DNA of 64,000 nt from Cupriavidus basilensis (lineage in GTDB: Bacteria > Pseudomonadota > Gammaproteobacteria > Burkholderiales > Burkholderiaceae). The stretch is from contig NZ_CP010537.1 in assembly GCF_000832305.1 (NCBI RefSeq), forward strand, positions 2,170,001 through 2,234,000. Direction: 5' to 3'. The notes beneath the pieces were generated by a model, which saw nothing but the letters and a program-made list of their open reading frames with translations, had not been told where the DNA came from and searched no databases. Position 1 is the first letter of the stretch. Every line of letters starts with the position of its first letter. Shown piece by piece: positions 26,633 through 35,146 of this stretch. A program made the position numbers and the translations under genes.

Positions 26633-27853
26633 TTATGCCGCGGCCTTCAGCACCGGGCTATCCGCATGCGATGCCAGGTACTCCATCGCCGCCACCACGC
26701 CGCTGGCCGCCACCGGCACGCCGGCGAGCTTCAGCCCCATCTCGCAGCCGGACAGCGTGGCCATCAACGTGAGGTCGTTGCAGTCGCCGAGATGCCCGAT
26801 GCGGAACATCTTGCCGCGGATCTTGCCCAGCGCCTGTCCCAACGACATGTCGAAGCGTTCATAGATGCGCTTGCGCACTTCGTCGGCGTCCACGCCGTCG
26901 GGCATCATCACGCCCGTCAGCACGGGGCTGTACATGGAGGCATCCGCGCACTGGATCTCCAGGCCCCAGGCCCGCACCGCGCGGCGGGTGGCTTCGGCCA
27001 GCCGCTGGTGCCGCGCGAAGACGTTGTCCAGGCCCTCCTCCAGGATCATGTCCAGTGCCTCGGACAGGCCATAGAGCAGATTGGTGTTCGGCGTGTACGG
27101 CCAGTAGCCGTTCTTGTTGGCTTCGATGATCTCGTCCCAGGCCCAGAACGCGCGCGGCAGCTTTGCCGCCTTGCTGGCCGCGATGGCCTTGGGCGACAGC
27201 GCATTGAAGCTGATCCCCGGCGGCAGCATCAGCCCCTTCTGCGAACCCGATACCGTCACGTCCACGCCCCACTCGTCATGGCGATAGTCCGCCGAGGCCA
27301 GGCCGGAGATGGTGTCCACCAGCAGCAGCGCCGGGTGGCCGGCCGCGTCGATGGCGCGGCGCACCGCAGCGACGTCGGAGGTCACGCCGGTCGAGGTCTC
27401 GTTGTGCACCACGCACACCGCCTTGATGGCGTGCGCGCTGTCGGCGCGCAGGCGGGCTTCGATCATGTCGGCCCGCACGCCATGGCGCCAGCCCTCGACG
27501 CCCGGCAGCCCGAGAAATTCCGGCTTCAACCCGAGCGCTTGCGCCATTTTTTTCCACAGCGTGGCGAAGTGACCCGTCTCGAACATCAGCACCGTGTCGC
27601 CGGGGCTCAGTGTGTTGGTCAGTGCAGCCTCCCAGGCGCCGGTGCCAGAGGCCGGATAGATGATGACCGGCTGCTCGGTCTTGAAGATCTTCTTGATGTC
27701 CGCCAGCACCTTGCGGCCCAGCGCGCCGAACTCCGGGCCACGGTGGTCGATGGTCGGGTAGCTCATGGCACGCAGGATCCGGTCGGGCACGGGGCTCGGG
27801 CCGGGGATCTGCAGGAAGTGGCGGCCGGCGGGGTGGAAGTCGAGTTTGATCAT
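26633..27853 (-). CDS. Class V aminotransferase (alanine/serine/aspartate-glyoxylate type)
   Basis: The 406-residue PLP enzyme belongs to the alanine-glyoxylate/serine-glyoxylate aminotransferase family. The opening GPSPVPDRILRAMSYPTIDHRGPEF, the VHNETSTGV segment and the Schiff-base Lys in SGSQKGLMLPPG are all visible. BhcA of the beta-hydroxyaspartate route belongs to the same family, but bhcBCD are not nearby. AGGAGGA precedes the start by 7 bp. A palindrome at 27877-27889 just upstream is a candidate operator. Combined with a hydroxy-acid dehydrogenase and a permease, amination of glyoxylate or another 2-oxo acid is likely. Confidence 0.88.
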   Translation of the reverse strand: MIKLDFHPAGRHFLQIPGPSPVPDRILRAMSYPTIDHRGPEFGALGRKVLADIKKIFKTEQPVIIYPASGTGAWEAALTNTLSPGDTVLMFETGHFATLWKKMAQALGLKPEFLGLPGVEGWRHGVRADMIEARLRADSAHAIKAVCVVHNETSTGVTSDVAAVRRAIDAAGHPALLLVDTISGLASADYRHDEWGVDVTVSGSQKGLMLPPGISFNALSPKAIAASKAAKLPRAFWAWDEIIEANKNGYWPYTPNTNLLYGLSEALDMILEEGLDNVFARHQRLAEATRRAVRAWGLEIQCADASMYSPVLTGVMMPDGVDADEVRKRIYERFDMSLGQALGKIRGKMFRIGHLGDCNDLTLMATLSGCEMGLKLAGVPVAASGVVAAMEYLASHADSPVLKAAA

Positions 27854-27876
27854 GGGTTGTTCCTCCTTTGTGAATT

Positions 27877-27889
27877 ATGCATTTTGCAT
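27877..27889. promoter_or_regulatory. Candidate GntR operator in front of the aminotransferase operon
   Basis: ATGCA-TTT-TGCAT is a perfect 13-bp inverted repeat, 24 bp upstream of the aminotransferase start. It lies in an AT-rich stretch and is overlapped by a second repeat, TGAAT/ATTCA (27871-27892). A looser TGCG-N5-CGCA repeat at 27995-28007 lies just before the divergent GntR gene. Confidence 0.45.
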
Positions 27890-28023
27890 TCAAAATACTT
27901 TAGCAGACGAAGCGCGCCACATCCAAGCGCTGTTTTGGCCTGAACACCGGGTGTTTACCCCGGTTCTGGGTGCCTGCCAGGAGATGCAGTAGAATGCGAA
28001 AAACGCAAAGATAAGGACTTTGA

Positions 28024-28749
28024 ATGCAGAATCCATCTGGCAACGACCTCACGCGCCCTGCCGCGGTCCTCCCCAAGGTTGAGCGCCAGCGGCTGCACGA
28101 CACCGTGGTCGACCACCTGCGCAAGTTCATCGTGGAAGGCGTGCTGTCCCCGGGCATGAAGCTCAACGAGCGTGAGCTATGTGAAACGCTGGGCATCTCC
28201 CGCACGCCGCTGCGCGAGGCGTTCAAGGTGCTGGCGGCGGAGGGCCTGATCGAGATCTCGCCCAACCGGGGCGCCAGCGTCTCGCGCATGACCGAGGCGG
28301 AAGTCTGGGAAACGTTCGAGCTGATGAGCGGCCTGGAAGCCTTCTCGGGCGAGCTGGCTTGCGAGCGCATCACGCCGGCCGAGCTCGCCGAGATCAAGGC
28401 GCTGCATTATTCGATGCTGGCCTGCCGCGTGCAGAACGACCTGCCGGGCTACTACAGCCGCAACCAGGAAATCCACGACCGCATCAACGAGGCGGCCCGC
28501 AACACCGCGCTGCGCCAGACCTACCAGGGCATCAACCGCCGCCTGAAGGCGCTGCGCTTTCGCTCCAACCACCAGACGGACAAGTGGGACCGCGCCGTGC
28601 ATGATCACGAAGACATGATCAAGGCACTGGAAGCGCGTGACGGCAAGCTGCTTGGCGCCATCCTCAAGCGCCACTTGCTGGAGAAGCGCGACGCCATCAT
28701 GCAGATCCATCCGGATCCGGTCGGCGACCCGCCTGCCCATAACGACTAA
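28024..28749 (+). CDS. GntR-family regulator (FadR/FCD subfamily)
   Basis: The 241-residue protein has an N-terminal winged helix with LREKFIVEG-type and ERELCETLGISRTPLREAFKVLAAEGLIEI motifs, and an all-helical FCD ligand domain with the metal-binding His positions (NQEIHDRI, HDHEDM). It is divergent from the aminotransferase-MFS-oxidoreductase set and probably controls it in response to a carboxylate ligand. Candidate sites lie at 27877-27889 and 27995-28007. Confidence 0.88.
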   Translation: MQNPSGNDLTRPAAVLPKVERQRLHDTVVDHLRKFIVEGVLSPGMKLNERELCETLGISRTPLREAFKVLAAEGLIEISPNRGASVSRMTEAEVWETFELMSGLEAFSGELACERITPAELAEIKALHYSMLACRVQNDLPGYYSRNQEIHDRINEAARNTALRQTYQGINRRLKALRFRSNHQTDKWDRAVHDHEDMIKALEARDGKLLGAILKRHLLEKRDAIMQIHPDPVGDPPAHND

Positions 28750-28835
28750 AGTCAGACGGTCTCCGATAGCCATGTGCTGGCACTGGACCAAAATGGAGTC
28801 AGCCGCTATCTGCAAGACCCCCACGGGAGATTGTC

Positions 28836-29054
28836 ATGACAGCCCATAACATCCACGTTTTGCCACACGGTTCCGGATGGGACGTGATCCAGGAGGGCGC
28901 GCGGTATGCCAACTCGCATCACGCGTCCCAGGAAGACGCCGTGGAGGCCGGCACGCGCGACGCCCAGCGCGAGCAGGTCGAGTTATTGATTCACGGACAG
29001 GACGGACAGATCCATACCCGCAGCAGCTTCGGGCATGAGCCTCGCTCGATATAG
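28836..29054 (+). CDS. DUF2188-domain small protein
   Basis: The 72-residue protein matches DUF2188: NIHVLPHGSGWDVIQEGA, then a repeat-like QEDAVEAGTRDAQREQVELLIHGQDGQI. Such proteins are small, soluble and of unknown role, often annotated as stress-related. A GGGAG site lies 9 bp upstream. It stands alone between the GntR gene and cassette B. Confidence 0.75.
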   Translation: MTAHNIHVLPHGSGWDVIQEGARYANSHHASQEDAVEAGTRDAQREQVELLIHGQDGQIHTRSSFGHEPRSI

Positions 29055-29200
29055 CATGAAGATGGCCAAGCCGATAAGCGAGACGGATGAGAGAAACCGA
29101 TAAGCGAAACCGAACGGCACGACATGGCATCCAGCAGCCGGAAGGGCAATCCGGGACATAAGCCCAGGTCCTGACGCCATGTCCCCGCGTGGGCTGGCGT

Positions 29201-29488
29201 CTACGTGCCGTTCTTGCCCCCCGTGCTGGCCACCGTTGCCGCCGCCCCCTGTGCCGGCGCGGGCGGCGCTCCACTGATCTTGGGCACGCACTCGGCGCGG
29301 AACCACGCAACGGTGATCGGCTCGCCGGCCATCAAGCGCTTCGCGGTAGGCACCACCTGCTCGCCAACCAGCATCCCAAGCAGCCCGATCAAGGCAATGG
29401 CGGGCGGGGCCGGCGAGCGGACCTGCAACAGCGCATAGATGATGCCAACCAGAATCCCCGCGCCGAACGAAACAAGAAACAGCTTCAT
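29201..29488 (-). CDS. XapX-domain small membrane protein (cassette B)
   Basis: The 95-residue paralogue of the protein at 4540-4836 has the same XapX domain (FGAGILVGIIYALLQVRSPAPP) and the tail RAECVPKISG. It differs mainly after that tail. It is the last gene of inverted cassette B, 66 bp after the amidohydrolase. DoxX, present in cassette A, is missing here. Confidence 0.85.
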   Translation of the reverse strand: MKLFLVSFGAGILVGIIYALLQVRSPAPPAIALIGLLGMLVGEQVVPTAKRLMAGEPITVAWFRAECVPKISGAPPAPAQGAAATVASTGGKNGT

Positions 29489-29554
29489 GGTCCTTCTCCC
29501 TGGAAGTAGCCGCCGCTCAGGATGGTGGTGCGGGCCAAAGCGTGCTCCCTGCCA

Positions 29555-31426
29555 TCAGAATGCCCAGCAGGAGCAACCCAACGCGCCCCAGAACCCGCGG
29601 TGGTCCGACACCGGCGCGCTGGACTGCCACGCGCCCGCGTGCGCATGGCCGTGCACGCCGCAGGCGCTCGCGCAGCCGCAGCCAGCCGTCACGGCCAGCG
29701 CCTGCGCGCCGGGCGCTCGCCGTGGCTGGTAGCCGCCAAAAGCGCGCACCGGCGCCCAGTCCGGCATGGCGGCCGGCAGCGGCGGCGCCAGCGTGCCGAA
29801 GTCGCCATCGCCATACACCACCTTGCCACCCAGCACCGTCATCACCGAGGTGATGTCCTGGATCTCGTCTCCGGGCACGCTGAAGTAGTCGGCGGACAGC
29901 ACCGCCAGGTCGGCCAGCTGGCCGGCCTGGATCTGGCCCTTCTTGCCTTCCTCGGAGGAGAACCAGGTATTGGCTTCGGTCCACAGCCGCAGCGCCGTTT
30001 CGCGGTCGAGCAGGTTCGCTTGCGGATACATCGACAGCCCACCCACGGTCTTGCCGGTAGTCAGCCAGTACAGCGACACCCACGGGTTGTACGAGGCCAC
30101 GCGCGTGGCATCGGTGCCGGCGCCGACCTTGACGCCGCGCTCGAGCATGCGCTTGATCGGCGGCGTGGCCTCGGCCGCGCGCGCGCCGTAGCGCTCGACG
30201 AAATACTCGCCCTGGTAGGCCATGCGGTGTTGCACGGCGATGCCGCCGCCCAGCGCCGCGATGCGGTCGATGTTGCGGTCGGTGATGGTCTCGGCGTGGT
30301 CGAAGAACCAGTGCAGGCCATCGAAGGGCACATCCTTCGCTACCTTCTCGTAGACGTCCAGCGCGCGGGAGATGGTCTCGTTGTAGGTGGCGTGCAGGCG
30401 CCAGGGCCAGCGGTTCTCCGCCAGCAGGCGGATCACCGGCTCCAGGTCGCCTTCCATCGACGGTGGCATGTCGGGCCGCTCGACGCGGAAGTCTTCGAAG
30501 TCGGCGGCGCTGTAGACCAGCATCTCGCCGGCGCCGTTGTGGCGGTACAGGTCGTCGCCCTGGCCAGGCTTGATCTGCTTGGACCAGCCGCTGAAATCGC
30601 TGAGCTCGTCCTTGGGCTTTTGCGTGAACAGGTTGTAGGCCAGGCGCACCGTGAGCTGGCCGTCCTTGTGCAGCTCCTCGATGATGTGGTAGTCCTCCGG
30701 GTAGTTCTGGTAGCCGCCGCCAGCGTCGATGACGCCGGTCACGCCAAGACGGTTCACCTCGCGCATGAAATGGCGCGTGGAGTTCTTCTGGTATTCGGGC
30801 GGCAGCTTGGGGCCCTTGGCCAGCGTGGCGTAGAGGATGGTGGCGTTTGGCTTAGCGAGCAGCAAGCCGGTGGGATTTCCCGCCTTGTCGTGCACGATCT
30901 CGCCGCCCGGCGGGTTCGGCGTGTCCTTGGTATAGCCCACGGCACGCAGGGCGGCGCCGTTGAGGATGGCGCGGTCGTACAGGTGCAGGATGAACACCGG
31001 CGTGTCCGGCGCCGCCGCGTTCAGCTCCTCGATGGTCGGCAGGCGCTTTTCGGCGAACTGATGCTCGGTGAAGCCGCCGACCACGCGTACCCACTGCGGC
31101 GCGGGCGTGCGCGCCACCTGGTCCTTGAGCATGCGCATGGCATCGGCCAGCGAGCGCACGCCATCCCAGCGCAGCTCCATGTTGTAGTTCAGCCCGCCGC
31201 GAATGATGTGCATGTGGCTGTCGATCAGCCCGGGAATGGCGCGGCGGCCTTGCAGGTCGACCACCTTGGTGGCGGCGCCGGCCAGTTGCATGATCTCGTG
31301 CCGGGTGCCGACGGCGATGAACTTGCCGTCGCTGATGGCTACGGCTTCGGCCTGCGGGTTGGCGCGGTCGAGCGTGGCAAAGCGCCCGTTCATCAGAATC
31401 AGTTCGGGCTTGGCGGCGGCATCCAT
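29555..31426 (-). CDS. YtcJ-like metal-dependent amidohydrolase without Tat leader (copy B)
   Basis: The 623-residue protein starts with MDAAAKPELILMNG and lacks the twin-arginine leader of copy A, so it should be cytosolic. Its core (about residues 17-543) is identical to copy A at the protein level. The C-terminal tail has diverged but keeps the spaced Cys and His residues, AxACGxHGHxHA and the last ten residues GALGCSCWAF. Metal-site His residues lie in DSHMH. It lies 88 bp after the isochorismatase-like gene and before XapX. The substrate is unknown. Confidence 0.9.
   Translation of the reverse strand: MDAAAKPELILMNGRFATLDRANPQAEAVAISDGKFIAVGTRHEIMQLAGAATKVVDLQGRRAIPGLIDSHMHIIRGGLNYNMELRWDGVRSLADAMRMLKDQVARTPAPQWVRVVGGFTEHQFAEKRLPTIEELNAAAPDTPVFILHLYDRAILNGAALRAVGYTKDTPNPPGGEIVHDKAGNPTGLLLAKPNATILYATLAKGPKLPPEYQKNSTRHFMREVNRLGVTGVIDAGGGYQNYPEDYHIIEELHKDGQLTVRLAYNLFTQKPKDELSDFSGWSKQIKPGQGDDLYRHNGAGEMLVYSAADFEDFRVERPDMPPSMEGDLEPVIRLLAENRWPWRLHATYNETISRALDVYEKVAKDVPFDGLHWFFDHAETITDRNIDRIAALGGGIAVQHRMAYQGEYFVERYGARAAEATPPIKRMLERGVKVGAGTDATRVASYNPWVSLYWLTTGKTVGGLSMYPQANLLDRETALRLWTEANTWFSSEEGKKGQIQAGQLADLAVLSADYFSVPGDEIQDITSVMTVLGGKVVYGDGDFGTLAPPLPAAMPDWAPVRAFGGYQPRRAPGAQALAVTAGCGCASACGVHGHAHAGAWQSSAPVSDHRGFWGALGCSCWAF
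29798..31378 (-). repeat. 1.58-kb inverted repeat, arm 2 (amidohydrolase core)
   Basis: This is the partner of 2212-3792 in opposite orientation, with equal length and only scattered single-base differences in the parts compared. The borders fall inside the coding sequence, just after the N terminus and just before the Cys/His tail. Confidence 0.9.
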
Positions 31427-31514
31427 GGTGAGGCTCCGGTCGATGGCAACGACTGCAGCGGGGCCGCGGCAAAGCGGCACCCGCCGGTTCGGCAAAGAGC
31501 AGTCTGGCCAAGCG

Positions 31515-32201
31515 CTAGCGGGCGGGCACTGCCGGCAGGGCCTCGTGCTTGCCGCTGGTCCGTTGCTCGGCCTTGTGCACCATCGTGTAGGCATAATCCA
31601 CGCCCATGCCGTAAGCGCCGGAATGCTCCTTGACCAGCTTCATCACGGCGTCATAGGTGTCGCGGTGCGCCCAGTCACGCTGCCATTCGAGCAGGACCTG
31701 CTGCCAGGTCACGGGGACGACGCCGGCCTGGATCATGCGTTGCATGGCGTAGTCGTGTGCTTCCCTGGAAGTGCCGCCCGAGGCGTCGGCCACCATGTAG
31801 ATTTCGTAGTTGCCCTCGGCCATCGCGCACAGCGCAAAACTGTTGTTGCACACCTCGGTCCACAAGCCGGAGACGACGACTTTCTTGCGCCCGTTCGCCG
31901 CGAGCGCGTCACGCACCTTCTGGTCATCCCAGGAGTTCATCGATGTGCGTTCAAGCAGCTTCGTGCCTGGAAACACGTCGAGCAATTCCGGATAGGTGAA
32001 GCCCGAAAAACTCTCGGACTCCACGGTAGTGATCGTGGTGGGAATATTGAAGATCTTCGCGGCCTTGGCCAATCCGACCGTATTGTTCTTCAGGGCCTGC
32101 CGGTCCATGGATTGCACGCCGAAGGCCATTTGTGGCTGGTGATCGATGAAAATCAACTGACTGTTCTGCGGTGTCAATACCTCGAGCTTCGGGTTAGTCA
32201 T
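31515..32201 (-). CDS. YcaC-like isochorismatase-family hydrolase (cassette B)
   Basis: The 228-residue paralogue of 284-970 has the same catalytic Cys118 in TEVCN and Asp20 in FIDHQP. Protein identity is about 90%, but synonymous differences are many, unlike the near-identical amidohydrolase next door. It is the first gene of cassette B on the minus strand. No regulator is adjacent, and the upstream region differs entirely from that of cassette A. Confidence 0.9.
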   Translation of the reverse strand: MTNPKLEVLTPQNSQLIFIDHQPQMAFGVQSMDRQALKNNTVGLAKAAKIFNIPTTITTVESESFSGFTYPELLDVFPGTKLLERTSMNSWDDQKVRDALAANGRKKVVVSGLWTEVCNNSFALCAMAEGNYEIYMVADASGGTSREAHDYAMQRMIQAGVVPVTWQQVLLEWQRDWAHRDTYDAVMKLVKEHSGAYGMGVDYAYTMVHKAEQRTSGKHEALPAVPAR

Positions 32202-32419
32202 GGTGTTTCTCCGATACGGACGTACGGATCGATCGAGGACGCGTGACGCCCTCGCCTTGGATTCACGTCGCGGGTGCAGCGCCCGCGTGCGCGCATGAAG
32301 CGATACGAAGCACGCCCCATGCTTTGGGCCTTACTAATATAGGAACTCTATTCAAACGGGCCAGGCTTTTCTTACGCGGCAGCGTGCACTCTTCAGCCCC
32401 TGCATGGCGTCATGCGCTT

Positions 32420-32435
32420 AGAGGCCGTTTCAAAA
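32420..32435 (+). repeat. Dispersed 16-mer, copy 1 (possible insertion-sequence end)
   Basis: AGAGGCCGTTTCAAAA is identical to 63789-63804 in the same orientation. Here it abuts a truncated SDR gene; there it abuts a small ORF stop. Such sharing fits remnants of an insertion-sequence terminus, but no transposase is present. Confidence 0.45.
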
Positions 32436-32464
32436 AGATGCTGACGTCGTTGCGCGGCCTTGCC

Positions 32465-32557
32465 ATGTCGGTGCTGTACCTGGCATCCGACGATTCAGCC
32501 TTCGTGACCGGAACCGCGCCTCCGGTGGATGGTGGCGCATCGATCACCCGCACCTGA
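32465..32557 (+). pseudogene. C-terminal remnant of a short-chain dehydrogenase
   Basis: About 30 codons read MSVLYLASDDSAFVTG followed by PVDGG, the standard C-terminal segment of SDR oxidoreductases. The Rossmann domain and the YxxxK active site are absent. The fragment begins just after the dispersed 16-mer, consistent with truncation by a mobile element or deletion. Confidence 0.65.
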
Positions 32558-32667
32558 GCGAAAGCCGCCAGCAGGAGGCCACCTGGTGGCGCAGCACATG
32601 ATGGACCGGTCCTCGTTGCCTGCTGGGCAAGCTGGAGACCGGCAGCCGCAATGTTTGCCGACGGCGA

Positions 32668-33375
32668 TCAACCCGCCGAGCTGGCGGGAAGCACCGAAAC
32701 ACGGACGCTGGTAATGCCCAGCGGCTCGCGCCCGGCAGCATCCGCCGCGACCGTCCACGCCTTCAGTGTATCGGCAACCGACTGCAACAGCGCAGCCCCC
32801 GCAGTGGATGCTTGGTCCAGCCCCAGCAACACCTCGAACGACGCGCTGCGCTCGCCCGCCACCTGCAGCCGCGCATCCAGGTCGCCCAGCACGGCGTAGA
32901 CGGCATTGGCCAGCAGTTGCACAAAGCCGCGCTGCAGGCCAAGCGGCTGGTACTGCGGGCGAATCCACGACTCGACCAGCGTGACGAAGATCACACCGGT
33001 TTCGTCGGCATTGATCTCGAACGCGCAGTACCCGACCGGATCCAGGTCCCGCGCGAGGATCAGGCGGTAGAACAGCACCTGGCCGCAAACCTCATCGGTA
33101 TCCATGTCCATCTCGAACGCCTGGCCCGGCTCCCAGTCCTCGCTGTCGAGGACTTCGCCAACGGCCGGCTCGTCGCCGGCGTGCGCGTCGAGATGGCTGC
33201 GCAGCGCAGCGAGCACCTCATCGCGCCCGGGCGCTTCCGGCGGTTCCGTATAGATGGCAAACCGCTCCGCCTCGCCCGCCTCGGCAAAGGCGGTGCCCAT
33301 CAAGGGCGCGAGCTGCAAAGGCAGCGGCTCCTGCAGGGCTTGGCGGAGAGTGTCGGTATTGGTGGACGCGGTCAT
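32668..33375 (-). CDS. Hypothetical soluble protein
   Basis: The 235-residue acidic protein matches no family I recognise. It has no signal peptide or membrane segment. The middle part (DPVGYCAFEINADETGVIFVTLVESWIRPQ) looks like mixed alpha/beta with conserved-looking aromatic positions. The start at 33375 was chosen from composition; an upstream in-frame extension is less protein-like. It is divergent from the HiPIP gene across 235 bp. Confidence 0.7.
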   Translation of the reverse strand: MTASTNTDTLRQALQEPLPLQLAPLMGTAFAEAGEAERFAIYTEPPEAPGRDEVLAALRSHLDAHAGDEPAVGEVLDSEDWEPGQAFEMDMDTDEVCGQVLFYRLILARDLDPVGYCAFEINADETGVIFVTLVESWIRPQYQPLGLQRGFVQLLANAVYAVLGDLDARLQVAGERSASFEVLLGLDQASTAGAALLQSVADTLKAWTVAADAAGREPLGITSVRVSVLPASSAG

Positions 33376-33610
33376 GGGCTTGATTGGGCTTGATGAGGGC
33401 TTGAGGGCTCGGGATTGAATGCGCGCCAGCGGCGCAGGCACAAAAAAAGTCAGCGCCGAGTTTGCCACAGATATGGCGCGGCGAAGCGCTCGGATGGGTC
33501 GGCGCCGCATCAACCCGCAACCAGCCGGCAGCGCCTGTGCCACAATCGCCCCGCCGGATGCCGAAACACCCCGCAAAAACGCCGCCGGCCCACAGAAAAA
33601 AGGAAACCCC

Positions 33611-33928
33611 ATGTCCTCCCGCCGTCAATTCCTGAAAACCATGCCGGTGGCGGTTGTCGCAAGCCTTGCCACCGTCCCGGCCTGGCGTGGCGCTTACGCC
33701 GCCGCGCCCACGCTCGACGAGGCCGAACCGCAGGCGGTCAAGCTGGGCTACAAGGCGGATACCCGCAAGGTGGACCAGGCCAGATATCCCAGGCATGCCG
33801 CCAGCCAGACCTGCGCCAACTGCCAGCTGTTCCAGGAAGGCGCCAACCCGGCAACCGGCGGCTGCGTGCTGTTTGGCGACAAGCAGGTAGCTGCCGCCGG
33901 ATGGTGCAGTTCGTGGGAACAGGGATAA
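33611..33928 (+). CDS. High-potential iron-sulfur protein (HiPIP)
   Basis: The 105-residue protein has a Tat signal (SRRQFLK, cleavage likely near AYA-A) and four Cys ligands for one 4Fe-4S cluster: Cys68, Cys71, Cys85 and Cys99, in the HiPIP spacing C-x2-C-x13-C-x13-C. The cluster is folded in the cytosol and exported. HiPIPs carry electrons in the periplasm, for example to oxidases or photosynthetic centres. It converges with the Mrp operon, 18 bp apart. Confidence 0.93.
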   Translation: MSSRRQFLKTMPVAVVASLATVPAWRGAYAAAPTLDEAEPQAVKLGYKADTRKVDQARYPRHAASQTCANCQLFQEGANPATGGCVLFGDKQVAAAGWCSSWEQG

Positions 33929-33946
33929 AGACCGAAGGTTGCAGGC

Positions 33947-34360
33947 TCAGTTGCCCTGAGCGTCACGGGGCGAAGCCGGTTCCGCGCCCTGCGCCGGCGC
34001 TTCGCTGCGCTCCCGGTCCTGGGCATCCCACAATCGCCCGCGCGTGCGCGGGTCCACCGGCAGCCGCTGCTGCATGGCAGCCTTGGCCAGCATATGGGCG
34101 CTGATCGGCGCGGTAAGAAACAGGAACGCGGTAACCAGCAACGCATGCAGGCTCAGGCCGTCGCCTTGGTTGCTGAAGAACACCACCGACGCCAGCACCA
34201 CGCCGCCAACGCCAAGCGTGGTCGACTTGGTCGGGCCGTGCAAGCGCATGAAAAAATCCGGCAGCCGGACGAGGCCGATGGCGCCGACCAGGGTGAAGAC
34301 GCTGCCGATCAGCAGCAGCGCGCAGGTGGCGATTTCCGCTACAGGGCTCATCAAGTCCAT
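33947..34360 (-). CDS. mrpG: Mrp-type cation/proton antiporter subunit G
   Basis: The 137-residue protein has three helices and the MrpG/PhaG motif GLVRLPDFFMRLHGPTKSTTLGV. A polar C-terminal tail of about 35 residues extends beyond the usual end. It is the last gene of the operon mrpAB-C-D-E-F-G and part of the hetero-oligomeric Na+(K+)/H+ antiporter. Confidence 0.93.
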   Translation of the reverse strand: MDLMSPVAEIATCALLLIGSVFTLVGAIGLVRLPDFFMRLHGPTKSTTLGVGGVVLASVVFFSNQGDGLSLHALLVTAFLFLTAPISAHMLAKAAMQQRLPVDPRTRGRLWDAQDRERSEAPAQGAEPASPRDAQGN

Positions 34361-34378
34361 TGGGTCTCCCGGTGCCGG

Positions 34379-34654
34379 TTACTTGAGCTCGATGATGTCG
34401 CCACGCTGCAGGTACTTGGTCAGCGCGACGGTGCCAATGAAGCCCATCACCGCGATCAGCAGCGCAATCTCGAAGAACAGCGCCGAGCGCAGCCAGATGC
34501 CGAACACCATGATCAGCGCGATGGCATTGATATTGAGCGTATCGAGCGCCACGATGCGGTCGGGCAGGCCCGGTCCGCGCACCAGGCGGATAAAGGTCAG
34601 CAGGCAGGCAATCCCGAGGATCGCCAGCGAGATCGGCATTACGACGGCAAGCAT
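34379..34654 (-). CDS. mrpF: Mrp-type cation/proton antiporter subunit F
   Basis: The 91-residue protein has three helices and the family motif FIRLVRGPGLPDRIVALDTL. Its start overlaps the end of mrpE by 16 bp. It is a small membrane subunit of the antiporter complex. Confidence 0.93.
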   Translation of the reverse strand: MLAVVMPISLAILGIACLLTFIRLVRGPGLPDRIVALDTLNINAIALIMVFGIWLRSALFFEIALLIAVMGFIGTVALTKYLQRGDIIELK

Positions 34655-35142
34655 TCGAATATCTCCCTTAGCGGTGTCTCGTAGCGCGTCTTGATCAGCG
34701 CGATCAGGCGGGCCTCATCGTCAAGATCCAGCACATGCACCAGCAGGCGGCGGCGGTCGTCGCTGAGTTCGGCGCACAAGGTGCCAGGGCTGAGCGACAC
34801 GATGCTGATCAGCGCGGACAGCGCCAGCTCGTGCTCGACATCGATCGGCACCTGGATAAAGGCCACGCGCAGCCGGGACACCGGCCCCAGCACCAGGATG
34901 GCCACTTCCACATTGGCCACCACGATGTCGATGAGCACATGCACGAACAAGCGCAGCATCAGGTCGGGACGAGACACCCGCACCGGCCGCAGCCAGAGCC
35001 GTGCCCCGATCCGCAGCGAAAATGCCCAGCCGAGGAAGGCACCCAGCGCCAGGTTGCCTGGCGATGCGCTATTGGCCAGCAGCAGCCAGATCGCCAGCAG
35101 CGCCAGGCTGAGCCAGGGATGCGGGAACAAGCGTTTCCACAT
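34639..35142 (-). CDS. mrpE: Mrp-type cation/proton antiporter subunit E
   Basis: The 167-residue protein has N-terminal helices and the MrpE features NVEVAILVLGP, LSPGTLCAELSDD and HVLDLDDE. The start at 35142 lies 4 bp after mrpD ends. Confidence 0.92.
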   Translation of the reverse strand: MWKRLFPHPWLSLALLAIWLLLANSASPGNLALGAFLGWAFSLRIGARLWLRPVRVSRPDLMLRLFVHVLIDIVVANVEVAILVLGPVSRLRVAFIQVPIDVEHELALSALISIVSLSPGTLCAELSDDRRRLLVHVLDLDDEARLIALIKTRYETPLREIFECLPS

Positions 35143-35146
35143 GGTG

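Larger units (their letters stand above)
32202..32667. other. Junction region with dispersed 16-mer and gene remnant
   Basis: About 465 bases contain no intact gene. A 16-mer AGAGGCCGTTTCAAAA at 32420-32435 recurs at 63789-63804. An SDR C-terminal fragment follows directly. The composition is lower in GC around 32330-32360. This looks like an old insertion or deletion scar. Confidence 0.6.
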
